Positions 24,394 to 31,926 of a stretch of 42,536 nt of DNA are shown in pieces. Below the pieces are notes generated by a model that made no database searches, was not told where the DNA came from, and saw only the letters and a program-made list of their open reading frames with translations. Both the position numbers and the translations under genes were made by a program. This DNA is from Nitrospiraceae bacterium (GTDB lineage Bacteria > Nitrospirota > Thermodesulfovibrionia > Thermodesulfovibrionales > Dissulfurispiraceae), in the NCBI GenBank assembly GCA_021371915.1, contig JAJFVG010000019.1, forward strand, positions 1-42,536. Reading direction: 5' to 3'. Within the stretch, counting starts at the first letter, position 1. Each line of letters starts with the position of its first letter.

Positions 24394-25248
24394 CTAATCA
24401 TATTTTTTGAGCAGTTCCATAATACTGTTGGCGTGCACATCACCGAGCGTGTCCTTGCCCACAACCACTACCGGCGCAAGACCGCAGGCTCCAACGCACC
24501 TGACTGTCTCAAGAGAGAACTTCCTGTCCTCACTCATGCCGCCAATCTCGAGCTTGAGCTCTTCTGATATTTTTTTGACGATTTCTTCAGCGCCTTTCAC
24601 ATAGCATGCTGTACCAAGGCAGACCCTTACATTGTTTTTGCCTTTTGGCTTCATGGTAAAGAATGAGTAGAATGAGACAACTCCATGCACTTCGCTCTCA
24701 GTGATATTAAGTCCTGCTGCTATGCGCTTTTGTATCTCAACCGGCAGATAACCGATAAGCTCCTGCGTCTCCTGCAGCACCGGTATCAGGCAGCCCGGCC
24801 TTGTCCTGTTGCGTTCAACTATCTCGTCCAGCCTTGATATCATCTCAGGAGTTATGTCGCTGCATTTGCACTCGTTAGCGTGACCGTTGCCGTTGGAGCT
24901 GAGCGCCTTTTTAATCTCAACTTCAATCTGGCTCGCTGACACAGGACTCTTCAGATAATTTTTTGCTCCAGCCATAACAGCAGCCCTGAGCGACTCCTGG
25001 GATGGAGAGTCAGATGCAGCAATTATGTTCATGCCCCTTGCAGCTGCATTGCGAATAAAATGAACCGCATCTGCATAATCCTCAGGCATATGCACAAGGA
25101 GCAGCCTGTAGTTTTTTTGTTCAAGCATTTCCTCTGCTTTGTTGTATGAAGCAGCGCAATCAGCGCTGTGCCCTGCTGAAGCAAGCATATCGGCGGAATC
25201 CGCCAATGATGATTCCTGACTGCATATTATAAGAATGTTCGCGTCCAT
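24394..25248 (-). CDS. Degenerate receiver domain fused to a NuoE/HndA-like 2Fe-2S subunit
   Basis: This 284-residue protein has two parts. Residues 1 to about 118 have the size and secondary-structure pattern of a response-regulator receiver, including a KSP near the end as in the conserved Lys-Pro. However, the acidic pair is Cys-Ser (ILIICSQ) and the phospho-acceptor position is His53 (LLLVHMP), so ordinary phosphorylation is unlikely. Residues from about 130 on are a NuoE/HndA subunit: the helical ISRLDEIVERN region, EVHGVVSFYSFF, and 2Fe-2S ligands CLGTAC and CVGACG. NuoE normally starts without such a domain. It heads the operon after a good GGAGG (CGGAGGAATAG) and contributes the N-terminal 2Fe-2S module of the NuoEF diaphorase. 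Confidence 0.85.
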   Translation of the reverse strand: MDANILIICSQESSLADSADMLASAGHSADCAASYNKAEEMLEQKNYRLLLVHMPEDYADAVHFIRNAAARGMNIIAASDSPSQESLRAAVMAGAKNYLKSPVSASQIEVEIKKALSSNGNGHANECKCSDITPEMISRLDEIVERNRTRPGCLIPVLQETQELIGYLPVEIQKRIAAGLNITESEVHGVVSFYSFFTMKPKGKNNVRVCLGTACYVKGAEEIVKKISEELKLEIGGMSEDRKFSLETVRCVGACGLAPVVVVGKDTLGDVHANSIMELLKKYD

Positions 25249-25491
25249 CTATTCCTCCGTATTGTCTTATACAAATAACATATTAACCCTGACGATATAA
25301 ATCCTTTAATATGACCATAAAAAAAACAAATGGCCTTATAAGCCGCTGTGATAAAAGCCTGCCTGGATTTGTAAGCAGTTATTGTTTTTGCACTCATACC
25401 TAATCTTTGCGCTTCAGCATCACCGGCATTTAGAACGGACAGAATCGCTCTCCGCAAAACAAGCGGCGCAGCGTGATTTTTCATGCAAGCC

Positions 25492-25521
25492 TTGACAGCA
25501 ACTCCTGTCGAATGTTATATT
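25492..25521 (+). promoter_or_regulatory. Sigma-70 promoter of the Rrf2 gene
   Basis: TTGACA (25492-25497) is followed after about 17-18 bp by TTATATT (25515-25521). It lies 38 bp upstream of the ATG. Confidence 0.7.
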
Positions 25522-25538
25522 CCTATTAAAATAGTAGG
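25522..25538. promoter_or_regulatory. Near-perfect palindrome at the Rrf2 promoter start point (candidate operator)
   Basis: CCTATTAAAATAGTAGG is a 17-bp inverted repeat about 25530 with one mismatched pair. It covers the predicted transcription start, where autorepression by the Rrf2 product would act. This is inference from position and symmetry. Confidence 0.5.
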
Positions 25539-25559
25539 GATTTAGGCGGTCTGAAAAGA

Positions 25560-26000
25560 ATGTTAAAACTATCGACAAAAGGACGCTACGGGGTGAGGCT
25601 TATGCTGGAACTGGCACAGAACCATGGCGGCGCTCCTGTGCCTCTCTCCGACATTGCTGTAAGGCAGGAGATATCGGAAAAATATCTCGAACACCTGATT
25701 GCGCCTTTGAAAAAGGCAAAATTGATACACTCTGTTCGGGGGATGAAAGGCGGATACACGCTGGCGAACCCTCCAGGCAGGATAACGCTCAGAGATATAG
25801 TGACTGCTGTTGAAGGATCGATAAGCGTTGTGGACTGCACCGGCAATCCATCAAAATGCAGACGTTCCAAAAACTGCCTGACGCGCGGAGTATGGGCCGA
25901 GCTGTCAGCAAAGATATCAGGCCACCTGTCTTCAATAACGCTACAAAAATTAATCGATAAAAACACAAAAACAAAGGAAAAGCACGCAGATGTTAATTAA
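25560..26000 (+). CDS. Rrf2-family (IscR/CymR-like) transcription regulator
   Basis: This 146-residue protein has the Rrf2 winged-helix N-terminus (LSTKGRYGVRLMLELA) with SEKYLEHLIAPLKKAKL and the wing VRGMKGGYTLA. The C-terminal part carries three Cys in DCTGNPSKCRRSKNC (C-x6-C-x5-C), a spacing similar to the Fe-S-binding IscR/NsrR group. It could sense Fe-S status or, given the metY-metX-metW-cysM genes downstream, sulfur status like CymR, although CymR lacks the Cys cluster. No isc/suf genes are in the window. The nearby redox operon rich in Fe-S proteins, transcribed divergently, is another possible target. Confidence 0.88.
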   Translation: MLKLSTKGRYGVRLMLELAQNHGGAPVPLSDIAVRQEISEKYLEHLIAPLKKAKLIHSVRGMKGGYTLANPPGRITLRDIVTAVEGSISVVDCTGNPSKCRRSKNCLTRGVWAELSAKISGHLSSITLQKLIDKNTKTKEKHADVN

Positions 26001-26082
26001 GTGCCTGTTAAAATGCAGCTCCAGTATGCTTCGAATGCCGCTGATGCAACCACCCGGCAGAGGAGGACATCTGTTATTTCGC

Positions 26083-26095
26083 TGACCTAAGGTCA
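26083..26095. promoter_or_regulatory. Perfect 13-bp palindrome TGACC-TAA-GGTCA upstream of metY
   Basis: TGACC and GGTCA are exact inverted repeats around TAA. It may be a repressor operator for the met operon or a small hairpin; the position before the terminator-like stem favours a regulatory role. Confidence 0.4.
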
Positions 26096-26110
26096 ACTTC
26101 ACAATATCAG

Positions 26111-26156
26111 AAAGCCGCTGTGGGATATGCAAACCAGCAGCGGCTTTTTATTTTTC
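26111..26156 (+). terminator. Rho-independent terminator or attenuator between the Rrf2 gene and metY
   Basis: AAAGCCGCTG (26111-26120) pairs fully with CAGCGGCTTT (26138-26147) across a 17-nt loop, followed by TTTATTTTT. It may simply end the Rrf2 transcript, or act as an attenuator in the met leader. Confidence 0.8.
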
Positions 26157-26231
26157 TAAAATAAATCATGGAATCTGCGGGTGCAGAATATCAACGTATT
26201 AACATTCAGACAACTAATGGAGGACAGAAGA

Positions 26232-27524
26232 ATGAGCCAAATCAACACAGGCCTTAAACACGAAAGCATACTTCTTCATGGGGGGCAGGAGCCTGACCCC
26301 ACAACAGGTTCACGGGCTGTGCCTATTTACCAGACAACATCCTACCAGTTCAAAAGCACTGAGCATGCTGCCAATCTTTTCGGCCTGCGCGAGTTCGGGA
26401 ATATCTACACAAGACTTATGAACCCTACAACAGATGTATTTGAAAAGCGCATGGCAGCTCTCGATGGCGGTGTCGGGGCTCTGGCCGTGGCAAGCGGACA
26501 GTCTGCAATAACCCTGGCCATTCTGAATATAGCACAGGCCGGCGATGAGATCGTATCAGCGGACAATCTTTATGGCGGCACATACAATCTGTTCCGTCAC
26601 ACGCTCTCAAGATTCGGCATACGGGTTAACTTTGTGAAATCCAATGACCTGAACGAATTTCAGAAAGCTATAACTCCCAAAACCAAAGCCCTCTATGCAG
26701 AGTCCATAGGCAACCCCAAGCTAGATGTGGCTGACCTTCAGGGCATCTCCAGAGTGGCGCATGAAAACGGCCTGCCGTTCATTCTGGACAACACGGTCTC
26801 GCCATATCTGCTCAGGCCGATAGAGCATGGAGTTGATGTGGTTGTATACTCGGCAACAAAATTTATCGGCGGACACGGCACGAGCATCGGAGGAGTGATA
26901 GTCGACTCAGGAAGGTTCGACTGGTCTGGCGGGAAATTCCCTCTCATATCCGGCCCTGATCCGAGTTACCACGGGATCGATTTTATCGAGGCGCTCAGGC
27001 CCTTGGGCAATATCGCTTACATTACCAAAGCACGGGTCAACCTTTTGAGAGATCTCGGTCCTGCTGTCTCTCCATTTAACTCTTTCCTATTCCTGCAGGG
27101 GCTCGAGACCCTTCATTTGAGGATGCCGCGCCACTCAGAAAACGCCCTTGCTGCAGCAACCCATCTGAAGAAACATCCACGGGTCGAATGGGTCAACTAC
27201 CCTGGACTGGATGAGAGTCCTGAAAAACATAGGGCAGACAAATATCTGCCAAAGGGTGCGGGAGCAATAGTTGGATTCGGCATCAAAGGCGGTCTTGAGG
27301 CAGGCAGGAAGTTTATCGATTCTCTCCGCCTCTTCTCGCATCTCGCCAATATTGGCGATGCAAAGAGCCTGGCAATACATCCGGCAACAACAACGCACCA
27401 GCAGCTTTCGCCGCAGGAGCAGGCAGCCACAGGAGTCACTCCTGATTTTATCAGGCTCTCAATAGGCATTGAGCATATTGATGACATTATTGACGACATT
27501 GATCAGTCACTGGCAAAAACATAG
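26232..27524 (+). CDS. metY: O-acetylhomoserine sulfhydrylase (Cys/Met metabolism PLP enzyme)
   Basis: This protein of about 430 residues is a PLP-fold type I enzyme of the Cys/Met metabolism family. It has the segment [33 protein letters not shown], the cofactor-stacking [11 protein letters not shown] and the Schiff-base Lys in [11 protein letters not shown]. The long [19 protein letters not shown] insertion is typical of MetY rather than cystathionine gamma-synthase. It converts O-acetylhomoserine and sulfide to homocysteine. ATG 26232 follows TGGAGGACAGAAGA; a longer GTG start at 26181 has no Shine-Dalgarno. metX, which makes its substrate, begins 11 bp downstream. Confidence 0.92.
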   Translation: MSQINTGLKHESILLHGGQEPDPTTGSRAVPIYQTTSYQFKSTEHAANLFGLREFGNIYTRLMNPTTDVFEKRMAALDGGVGALAVASGQSAITLAILNIAQAGDEIVSADNLYGGTYNLFRHTLSRFGIRVNFVKSNDLNEFQKAITPKTKALYAESIGNPKLDVADLQGISRVAHENGLPFILDNTVSPYLLRPIEHGVDVVVYSATKFIGGHGTSIGGVIVDSGRFDWSGGKFPLISGPDPSYHGIDFIEALRPLGNIAYITKARVNLLRDLGPAVSPFNSFLFLQGLETLHLRMPRHSENALAAATHLKKHPRVEWVNYPGLDESPEKHRADKYLPKGAGAIVGFGIKGGLEAGRKFIDSLRLFSHLANIGDAKSLAIHPATTTHQQLSPQEQAATGVTPDFIRLSIGIEHIDDIIDDIDQSLAKT

Positions 27525-27535
27525 GGAAATAACAA

Positions 27536-28663
27536 ATGACACCAAAAATAAAGGATACGGAAAAAACAACCGTGGGTATTGTCCGGACACATTACCACAC
27601 ATTTGACAGCATCGCGCTCGAATGCGGCGAGACGCTGGGGCCTGTAACAGTCGCATATGAAACTTACGGAGAGCTGAACGAACAGAAGTCAAACGCTCTG
27701 CTTGTGCTGCATGCGCTCACAGGAGATGCCAATGCAGCTGGAACTCATGAAGGTCTGAACAACGCCGGATGGTGGGATTCGATGATAGGGCCTGGCAAGG
27801 CGCTCGACACGAGAAGATATTTTGTGATCTGCTCCAATGTGCTCGGCGGCTGCAGAGGCACAACCGGCCCCTCGAGCATAAATCCCGAAACAGGAAAGCC
27901 TTTTGGGCTCGACTTCCCTGCTATCTCCATAAATGACATGGTTGATCTGCAAAAGATGCTTATCGAAAGCCTCGGCATAGATAAGCTGCTCTCTGTAGTC
28001 GGCGGATCAATGGGTGGAATGCAGGCGCTGTCATGGCTTGCGAGATATCCTGAAAAGATCAGGAGCGCCATAACGATAGCAACGGCGCTGCGCCACTCCC
28101 CGCAGCAGATTGCATTCAACGAAGCAGGCAGGCAGGCTGTTATGGCGGATCCGAACTGGAACAGCGGCTGCTACTACAACGGTCCTGCTCCTGACAGAGG
28201 ACTGGCTGTTGCAAGAATGATAGGCCATATAACTTATATGAGCAGCGCCTCCATGGCAGAGAAGTTCGGGCGGCTGAAAAAAGAGAAGGCTCGGCCGACA
28301 AAATTTGCTGCTGATTTTGAGGTGGAGGGATACCTACATTACCGCAGCGACCAGTTTGTGAAGCGCTTTGACGCAAACTCATATCTCTACATAACAAAGG
28401 CTGTGGACAACTTTGATGTAACTGAAGGCAAACCTCTTCACGATATGCTGCATGGCGTGAAAGCCAGTGCATTGATCATCGCATTCAGGTCAGACTGGCT
28501 TTACCCTGCAAGCCAGTCGAAAGAGATACTGAAGGCATGCAGGCTTGCAGGTGTGGAAGCGACATACTGCGAGGTGGACTCTGACTATGGGCATGATGCG
28601 TTTCTTCTTGAGGTCGATGAAGAGACGCATCTTATTTCGCATTTTCTGAAAAAAATTTCCTGA
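27536..28663 (+). CDS. metX: Homoserine O-acetyltransferase
   Basis: This 375-residue alpha/beta-hydrolase-fold enzyme acetylates homoserine with acetyl-CoA. The nucleophile elbow is GGSMGGMQAL and the acid and base of the triad are in FRSDWLYP and YGHDAFLLE. LVLHALTGDANAAG and WWDSMIGPGKALDT are MetX hallmarks. Its product feeds MetY encoded directly upstream, and metW follows 18 bp later, the common metX-metW pairing. Whether it uses acetyl- or succinyl-CoA cannot be settled by eye, but pairing with a MetY-type enzyme favours acetyl. Confidence 0.93.
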   Translation: MTPKIKDTEKTTVGIVRTHYHTFDSIALECGETLGPVTVAYETYGELNEQKSNALLVLHALTGDANAAGTHEGLNNAGWWDSMIGPGKALDTRRYFVICSNVLGGCRGTTGPSSINPETGKPFGLDFPAISINDMVDLQKMLIESLGIDKLLSVVGGSMGGMQALSWLARYPEKIRSAITIATALRHSPQQIAFNEAGRQAVMADPNWNSGCYYNGPAPDRGLAVARMIGHITYMSSASMAEKFGRLKKEKARPTKFAADFEVEGYLHYRSDQFVKRFDANSYLYITKAVDNFDVTEGKPLHDMLHGVKASALIIAFRSDWLYPASQSKEILKACRLAGVEATYCEVDSDYGHDAFLLEVDEETHLISHFLKKIS

Positions 28664-28681
28664 AAAAAGTAGGAGCTCATA

Positions 28682-29302
28682 ATGAAAAATAACCTTGACA
28701 GCATTCGTGCAGACCACAGGATAATACTCGAAATGATAGAGACGGGTTCATCTGTGCTTGACCTGGGCTGCGGCAATGGAGAGCTTCTCAGCCTGCTGAT
28801 CAGAGAAAAGGCTGCCACCGGCCACGGCATAGAAATAGATGAGAAAGCGATATATCAATGCGTGGCCAGGGGTGTGGCTGTCTCGCATGGAGACATCGAT
28901 ACCGGGTTGTCTGACTACAGGAGCAGGTCATTCGATTACGTGATTCTGAACCAGAGCCTTCAGCAGGTTATACATGTGGACTCAGTGTTGCAAGATGCGC
29001 TGAGGGTGGGCAGGTCGGTTATAGTGGGGTTTCCGAACTTCGCTTACTACAAGTCGAGACTCCAGATATTTTTCTGCGGCAGGACTCCAGTAACAGGAGC
29101 AATGCCCTTCCAGTGGTTCGAGACTCCGAATCTGCACTTCCTGAGCATAACTGACTTTGTGCAATACTGTGCCGGAAGAGGAATAAACATCAGCAAGGCT
29201 GTTTATCTTGGCGAAAAAAGAGGCCTGAAATTTTTTCCTAACCTCTTTGCCCAGACAGCAATCTTTGTTTTAAGCAGAAAGGATTATCCTGACCCAGGCT
29301 GA
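28682..29302 (+). CDS. metW: MetW, methyltransferase-like partner of MetX
   Basis: This 206-residue protein has a class I methyltransferase fold with VLDLGCGNGELL (SAM-binding motif I), GIEIDE, and the MetW-typical FDYVILNQSLQQ and VGFPNFAYYKSR. MetW is found next to metX in many bacteria and is needed for full homoserine acyltransferase function in some; its own reaction is not established. An AGTAGGAGCTCATA Shine-Dalgarno region precedes the ATG. Confidence 0.92.
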   Translation: MKNNLDSIRADHRIILEMIETGSSVLDLGCGNGELLSLLIREKAATGHGIEIDEKAIYQCVARGVAVSHGDIDTGLSDYRSRSFDYVILNQSLQQVIHVDSVLQDALRVGRSVIVGFPNFAYYKSRLQIFFCGRTPVTGAMPFQWFETPNLHFLSITDFVQYCAGRGINISKAVYLGEKRGLKFFPNLFAQTAIFVLSRKDYPDPG

Positions 29303-29319
29303 TGCATGACTTAAGCTCC

Positions 29320-29348
29320 TTGACCCAGAAAGACGCAGCCTCTATAAT
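29320..29348 (+). promoter_or_regulatory. Strong sigma-70 promoter of cysM
   Basis: TTGACC (29320-29325) and a perfect TATAAT (29343-29348) are 17 bp apart. Transcription would start about 6-8 bp after the -10, that is at 29354-29356, immediately before the cysM ATG at 29357. Confidence 0.75.
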
Positions 29349-29356
29349 GAACAGTT

Positions 29357-30265
29357 ATGGGAATACTAAAGTGCATCGGCAACACACCTATTGCAAGCAT
29401 TTCGAACATCAACCCCAATCCGAATGTGATTATTCTGGCAAAGCTCGAGGGCGCCAATCCCGGAGGCTCTGTAAAAGACAGGACAGCGCTCTACATGGTT
29501 GAACATGCTGAAAAGCATGGCATGCTTTCCAAAGACAGAATAATCCTCGAGGCAACATCCGGAAACACAGGCATCGGCCTAGCGATGGTGGCAGCTGCAA
29601 AAGGCTACAGGGTAAAGCTCACAATGCCTGCGTGTGTGAGCATTGAGAGGCGCAGAATACTTGAAGCTTTTGGAGCTGAAATCCTGCTAAGTCCTTCTGA
29701 CGAGGGCACTGACGGCGCAATAAGGCTCGCTCACAGCATACTTGATTCAGAGCCGCAGAGGTACTTCATGCCTAACCAGTTTGATAACCCTGTAAACATA
29801 CTGGCTCACTACGAAACCACAGGCCCGGAGATCATAGAACAGACCGGAGGCCGAATAACCCACTTTGTAGCCGGCCTGGGTACATCCGGCACACTTATGG
29901 GCGTTGGAAAGAGGTTGAAGGAGTACAACAGCAGCATTCAGATCATAGGCGCTGAACCGACCATAAAGCACAGGATTCAGGGCCTGAAAAATATGTCCGA
30001 AAGCATAGTGCCTCGCATATTCAACCCTGACATGCTGGATGAACGGCTGATAGTAAACGATGATGAGGCATTCAACACAACAAGGATGCTCGCTGTAAAG
30101 GAAGGCCTCTTTCTAGGCATATCAAGCGGAGCTGCAATGCACCTTGCACTCCGCAAATCGAGTGAGCTGAAAGAAGGCGTGATAGTGGTTCTCTGTCCTG
30201 ACAGGGGCGACCGTTATCTTTCAACATCGCTTTTCGCTTCAGTATGCGGCAAGTGCCCTCCATAA
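29357..30265 (+). CDS. cysM: Cysteine synthase B-type (O-acetylserine sulfhydrylase)
   Basis: This 302-residue fold-type II PLP enzyme has the N-terminal IGNTPIASI, the Schiff-base Lys in NPGGSVKDRTAL, the substrate loop EATSGNTGIGLA and the phosphate-binding GTSGTLMGV. It makes cysteine from O-acetylserine and sulfide (or thiosulfate in some CysM). The C-terminal CPDRGDRYLST fits the CysM/CysK family. There is no Shine-Dalgarno before ATG 29357 and the predicted transcript begins at or 1-3 nt before the ATG, so it is probably translated from a leaderless mRNA. It is separated from metW by 54 bp and has its own promoter. Confidence 0.92.
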   Translation: MGILKCIGNTPIASISNINPNPNVIILAKLEGANPGGSVKDRTALYMVEHAEKHGMLSKDRIILEATSGNTGIGLAMVAAAKGYRVKLTMPACVSIERRRILEAFGAEILLSPSDEGTDGAIRLAHSILDSEPQRYFMPNQFDNPVNILAHYETTGPEIIEQTGGRITHFVAGLGTSGTLMGVGKRLKEYNSSIQIIGAEPTIKHRIQGLKNMSESIVPRIFNPDMLDERLIVNDDEAFNTTRMLAVKEGLFLGISSGAAMHLALRKSSELKEGVIVVLCPDRGDRYLSTSLFASVCGKCPP

Positions 30266-30320
30266 AGAGGGCTAATTATTTTCATCTTTTGGCTGCTCCT
30301 GACAACAACGGAGGGACTTG

Positions 30321-31178
30321 ATGGCTGAAAAGAGGTTGAAGCCGGCAGCAGCTGTAAAAAATTTCCTCAGCATAACTGCAAAAAGCATAAGGGATTTTTT
30401 CAGGGACAATGGCCCGATGCTTGCTGGGTCTGTCTCTTACTTTTCAATCATGGCGCTCATACCATTTTGCCTCTTCATGATTACACTCTTTGGATACCTG
30501 CTCGGGAATGACGCTGACCTTCTAAAGTACTTTTCCGCAAAGCTGACAAGTTTTTTCCCGCGCGCAGCGTCAGAAGCAACCAATGAACTCGGCAAGATAA
30601 TCTCTTATAAAAACCTCGGACATGTGAGCATAGCCATCTATGCGTTACTCTCGTTTCAGCTCCTTTCTTCACTCGAAAACGCGATCAATGCGATATTCAA
30701 GACGCAAAAAAAACGCCACTTCGCCCTCTCACTGATATTGCAACTGCTGGTTCTCACTTTAATAATGCTCTTTATCATCATGTCGTTTGGAGCCACCTCT
30801 GCTATTTCTTTGCTAACTGACCTGAAGGACTACTTCCCGCAGATCAAGATAGGTAAATTTACCGGTTTTCTCATCAAGTATCTTGTCCCATTCGTGCTGA
30901 TATCGTTATCTGTGGCCGTTATGTATCTGCTGCTGCCGGTCAAGAGGGTCAAAATAAGCCACGCGCTCACAGGAGCGCTCATGACAGCACTATTGCTGGA
31001 AGTAGCAAAAAATATATTCACATTTTATGCTGTCAAGGTGATAAAGCTAGGAACCATATACGGCCCTTTGACAGCCTTTATCATATTTCTGCTCTGGGTA
31101 TTTTATTCAGCCTCGATATTTCTGATCGGCGCGGAACTGGTGCATAATCTGGAAGACAGGAAGAACCGGTCTAATTAA
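30321..31178 (+). CDS. YihY/BrkB-family inner-membrane protein
   Basis: These 285 residues form a polytopic membrane protein with about six helices. Family hallmarks are the N-terminal FFRDNGPMLAGSVSYFSIMALIPF, LLSSLENAINAIF, the LLPVKRVKISHALTGALMTA segment and the late YGPLTAFIIFLLWVFYSASI followed by GAEL. Function of the family is unsettled (once mis-annotated as RNase BN). GGAGGG ends 5 nt before ATG 30321; the in-frame TTG 30318 is not needed. It converges with the small Cys-rich gene only 4 bp away. Confidence 0.9.
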   Translation: MAEKRLKPAAAVKNFLSITAKSIRDFFRDNGPMLAGSVSYFSIMALIPFCLFMITLFGYLLGNDADLLKYFSAKLTSFFPRAASEATNELGKIISYKNLGHVSIAIYALLSFQLLSSLENAINAIFKTQKKRHFALSLILQLLVLTLIMLFIIMSFGATSAISLLTDLKDYFPQIKIGKFTGFLIKYLVPFVLISLSVAVMYLLLPVKRVKISHALTGALMTALLLEVAKNIFTFYAVKVIKLGTIYGPLTAFIIFLLWVFYSASIFLIGAELVHNLEDRKNRSN

Positions 31179-31182
31179 GTGG

Positions 31183-31386
31183 TCAGTTGCTGCGCTTACG
31201 CTCTTTGCCTGAGGCCTCGAACTTGAGACATTCAACCCCGGATATGCTTAAAACCTCATCAGAAGGTTTTGTCTTTGATTTGAATCCCATGCCCCTGCAC
31301 CCGTAGGGGAACCTTTCGTCCCAGGTTACATAAAAATAACGGCATTTAAAACAGTTTATCCCGCTCTTTTTCTGCTCTCTACTCAT
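31183..31386 (-). CDS. Small conserved Cys-containing protein (putative metal-binding)
   Basis: About 67 residues from ATG 31386, which overlaps the 3' end of the HATPase gene by 8 bp. It has CFKCRYFYVTWDERFPYGC and a later ECLKF: four Cys in a pattern suggesting a zinc ribbon or Fe-S knuckle. Short proteins with this sequence character recur in Desulfobacterota/Nitrospirota-type genomes as unnamed proteins, sometimes mislabelled as uracil-DNA glycosylase. It is the last gene of the signalling cassette and is translationally coupled. No function is assigned. Confidence 0.7.
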   Translation of the reverse strand: MSREQKKSGINCFKCRYFYVTWDERFPYGCRGMGFKSKTKPSDEVLSISGVECLKFEASGKERKRSN

Positions 31387-31918
31387 TTGATCCCAACACT
31401 GCACTGTTGATGGTTTCTTTTATGTGCTTTAGTGCAGCCGGAAAATTCAGCGGCACCCCATCCAGTTCTTTTCTCAGTTCATCCGTATCAAAGGTGAAAG
31501 AATAGCCGTTGCGCGCATACTCAAGCATAAATCTCGTGTCAGGACAGCTTGCAACAAGCGTCATCATGGTAGAGCCGATATCTCCAAGAGGCCGCATATC
31601 AATATGCCCAGGCTTCATTGTCACTTCTATGACCGTGCCGTTGGATTCATTTGAGTTTATGCTGATACTGCCGCCTGTTTCTGAAGCGGACTGGGCCAGA
31701 AATGGGATGCCGAGTCCGAATTTTTTGCTCTTTGTGGTATAGAACGGGTCCGCTGCTTTCTGGAGCGCGGACATGCTCATGCCCCTGCCATTGTCAGCTA
31801 TTACAAGCCTGAAAAAGTCGCTGGCAGTCTCCTCCTGAATGCTTATGCGCACCTCTGTTGCGCCTGCGTCAATGGAATTCTGAATTATATCGAGTATGTG
31901 AAGTGAGATGTCCTGCAT
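31379..31918 (-). CDS. HATPase-domain protein (GHKL ATP-binding, cassette member)
   Basis: This 179-residue protein consists of a GHKL ATPase domain with N box DIIQNSIDAGA, G1 IADNGRGM, F box DPFYTT, G2 KFGLGIPFL, and a short C-terminal extension. It lacks a dimerisation/His phosphorylation domain, so it is not a classical histidine kinase. Similar stand-alone ATPases accompany PHP and DRTGG proteins next to Hnd/Hyd-type hydrogenase operons in anaerobes; their role there is presumed regulatory. It is 8 bp downstream of the PHP gene. Confidence 0.82.
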   Translation of the reverse strand: MQDISLHILDIIQNSIDAGATEVRISIQEETASDFFRLVIADNGRGMSMSALQKAADPFYTTKSKKFGLGIPFLAQSASETGGSISINSNESNGTVIEVTMKPGHIDMRPLGDIGSTMMTLVASCPDTRFMLEYARNGYSFTFDTDELRKELDGVPLNFPAALKHIKETINSAVLGSNE

Positions 31919-31926
31919 CAGGCGGG

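Larger units (their letters stand above)
25249..25559. other. 311-bp divergent promoter region between the redox operon and the Rrf2 gene
   Basis: It contains the sigma-70 promoter and operator of the Rrf2 gene on the plus strand. The promoter of the redox operon must also lie here but I see no convincing -35/-10 pair for it. An 85-codon frame on the minus strand (25227-25484) overlaps the receiver-NuoE start and looks non-coding. Confidence 0.6.
26001..26231 (+). promoter_or_regulatory. metY leader region with palindrome and hairpins; no known riboswitch recognised
   Basis: The 231-bp gap between the Rrf2 gene and metY contains a TGCCG/CGGCA stem (26036-26040 with 26055-26059), a 13-bp perfect palindrome and a terminator-like hairpin 85 bp before the metY start. 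I compared it by eye with SAM-I, SAM-II, SAH and cobalamin riboswitch cores and saw no convincing match. Confidence 0.45.

Noticed and set aside
19581-25248. An FeFe-hydrogenase operon, suggested by HndA/B/C-like genes
   Set aside because: The last gene encodes a molybdopterin-fold formate dehydrogenase/NuoG-like subunit, with no H-cluster motifs.
25227-25484. An 85-codon minus-strand open frame upstream of the receiver-NuoE gene
   Set aside because: It overlaps the start of the fusion gene, has no recognisable domain and no good ribosome site, and runs across the divergent promoter region.
26001-26160. A SAM or cobalamin riboswitch before metY
   Set aside because: The expected conserved cores were not found; only generic hairpins and a terminator are visible, so no riboswitch class is claimed.
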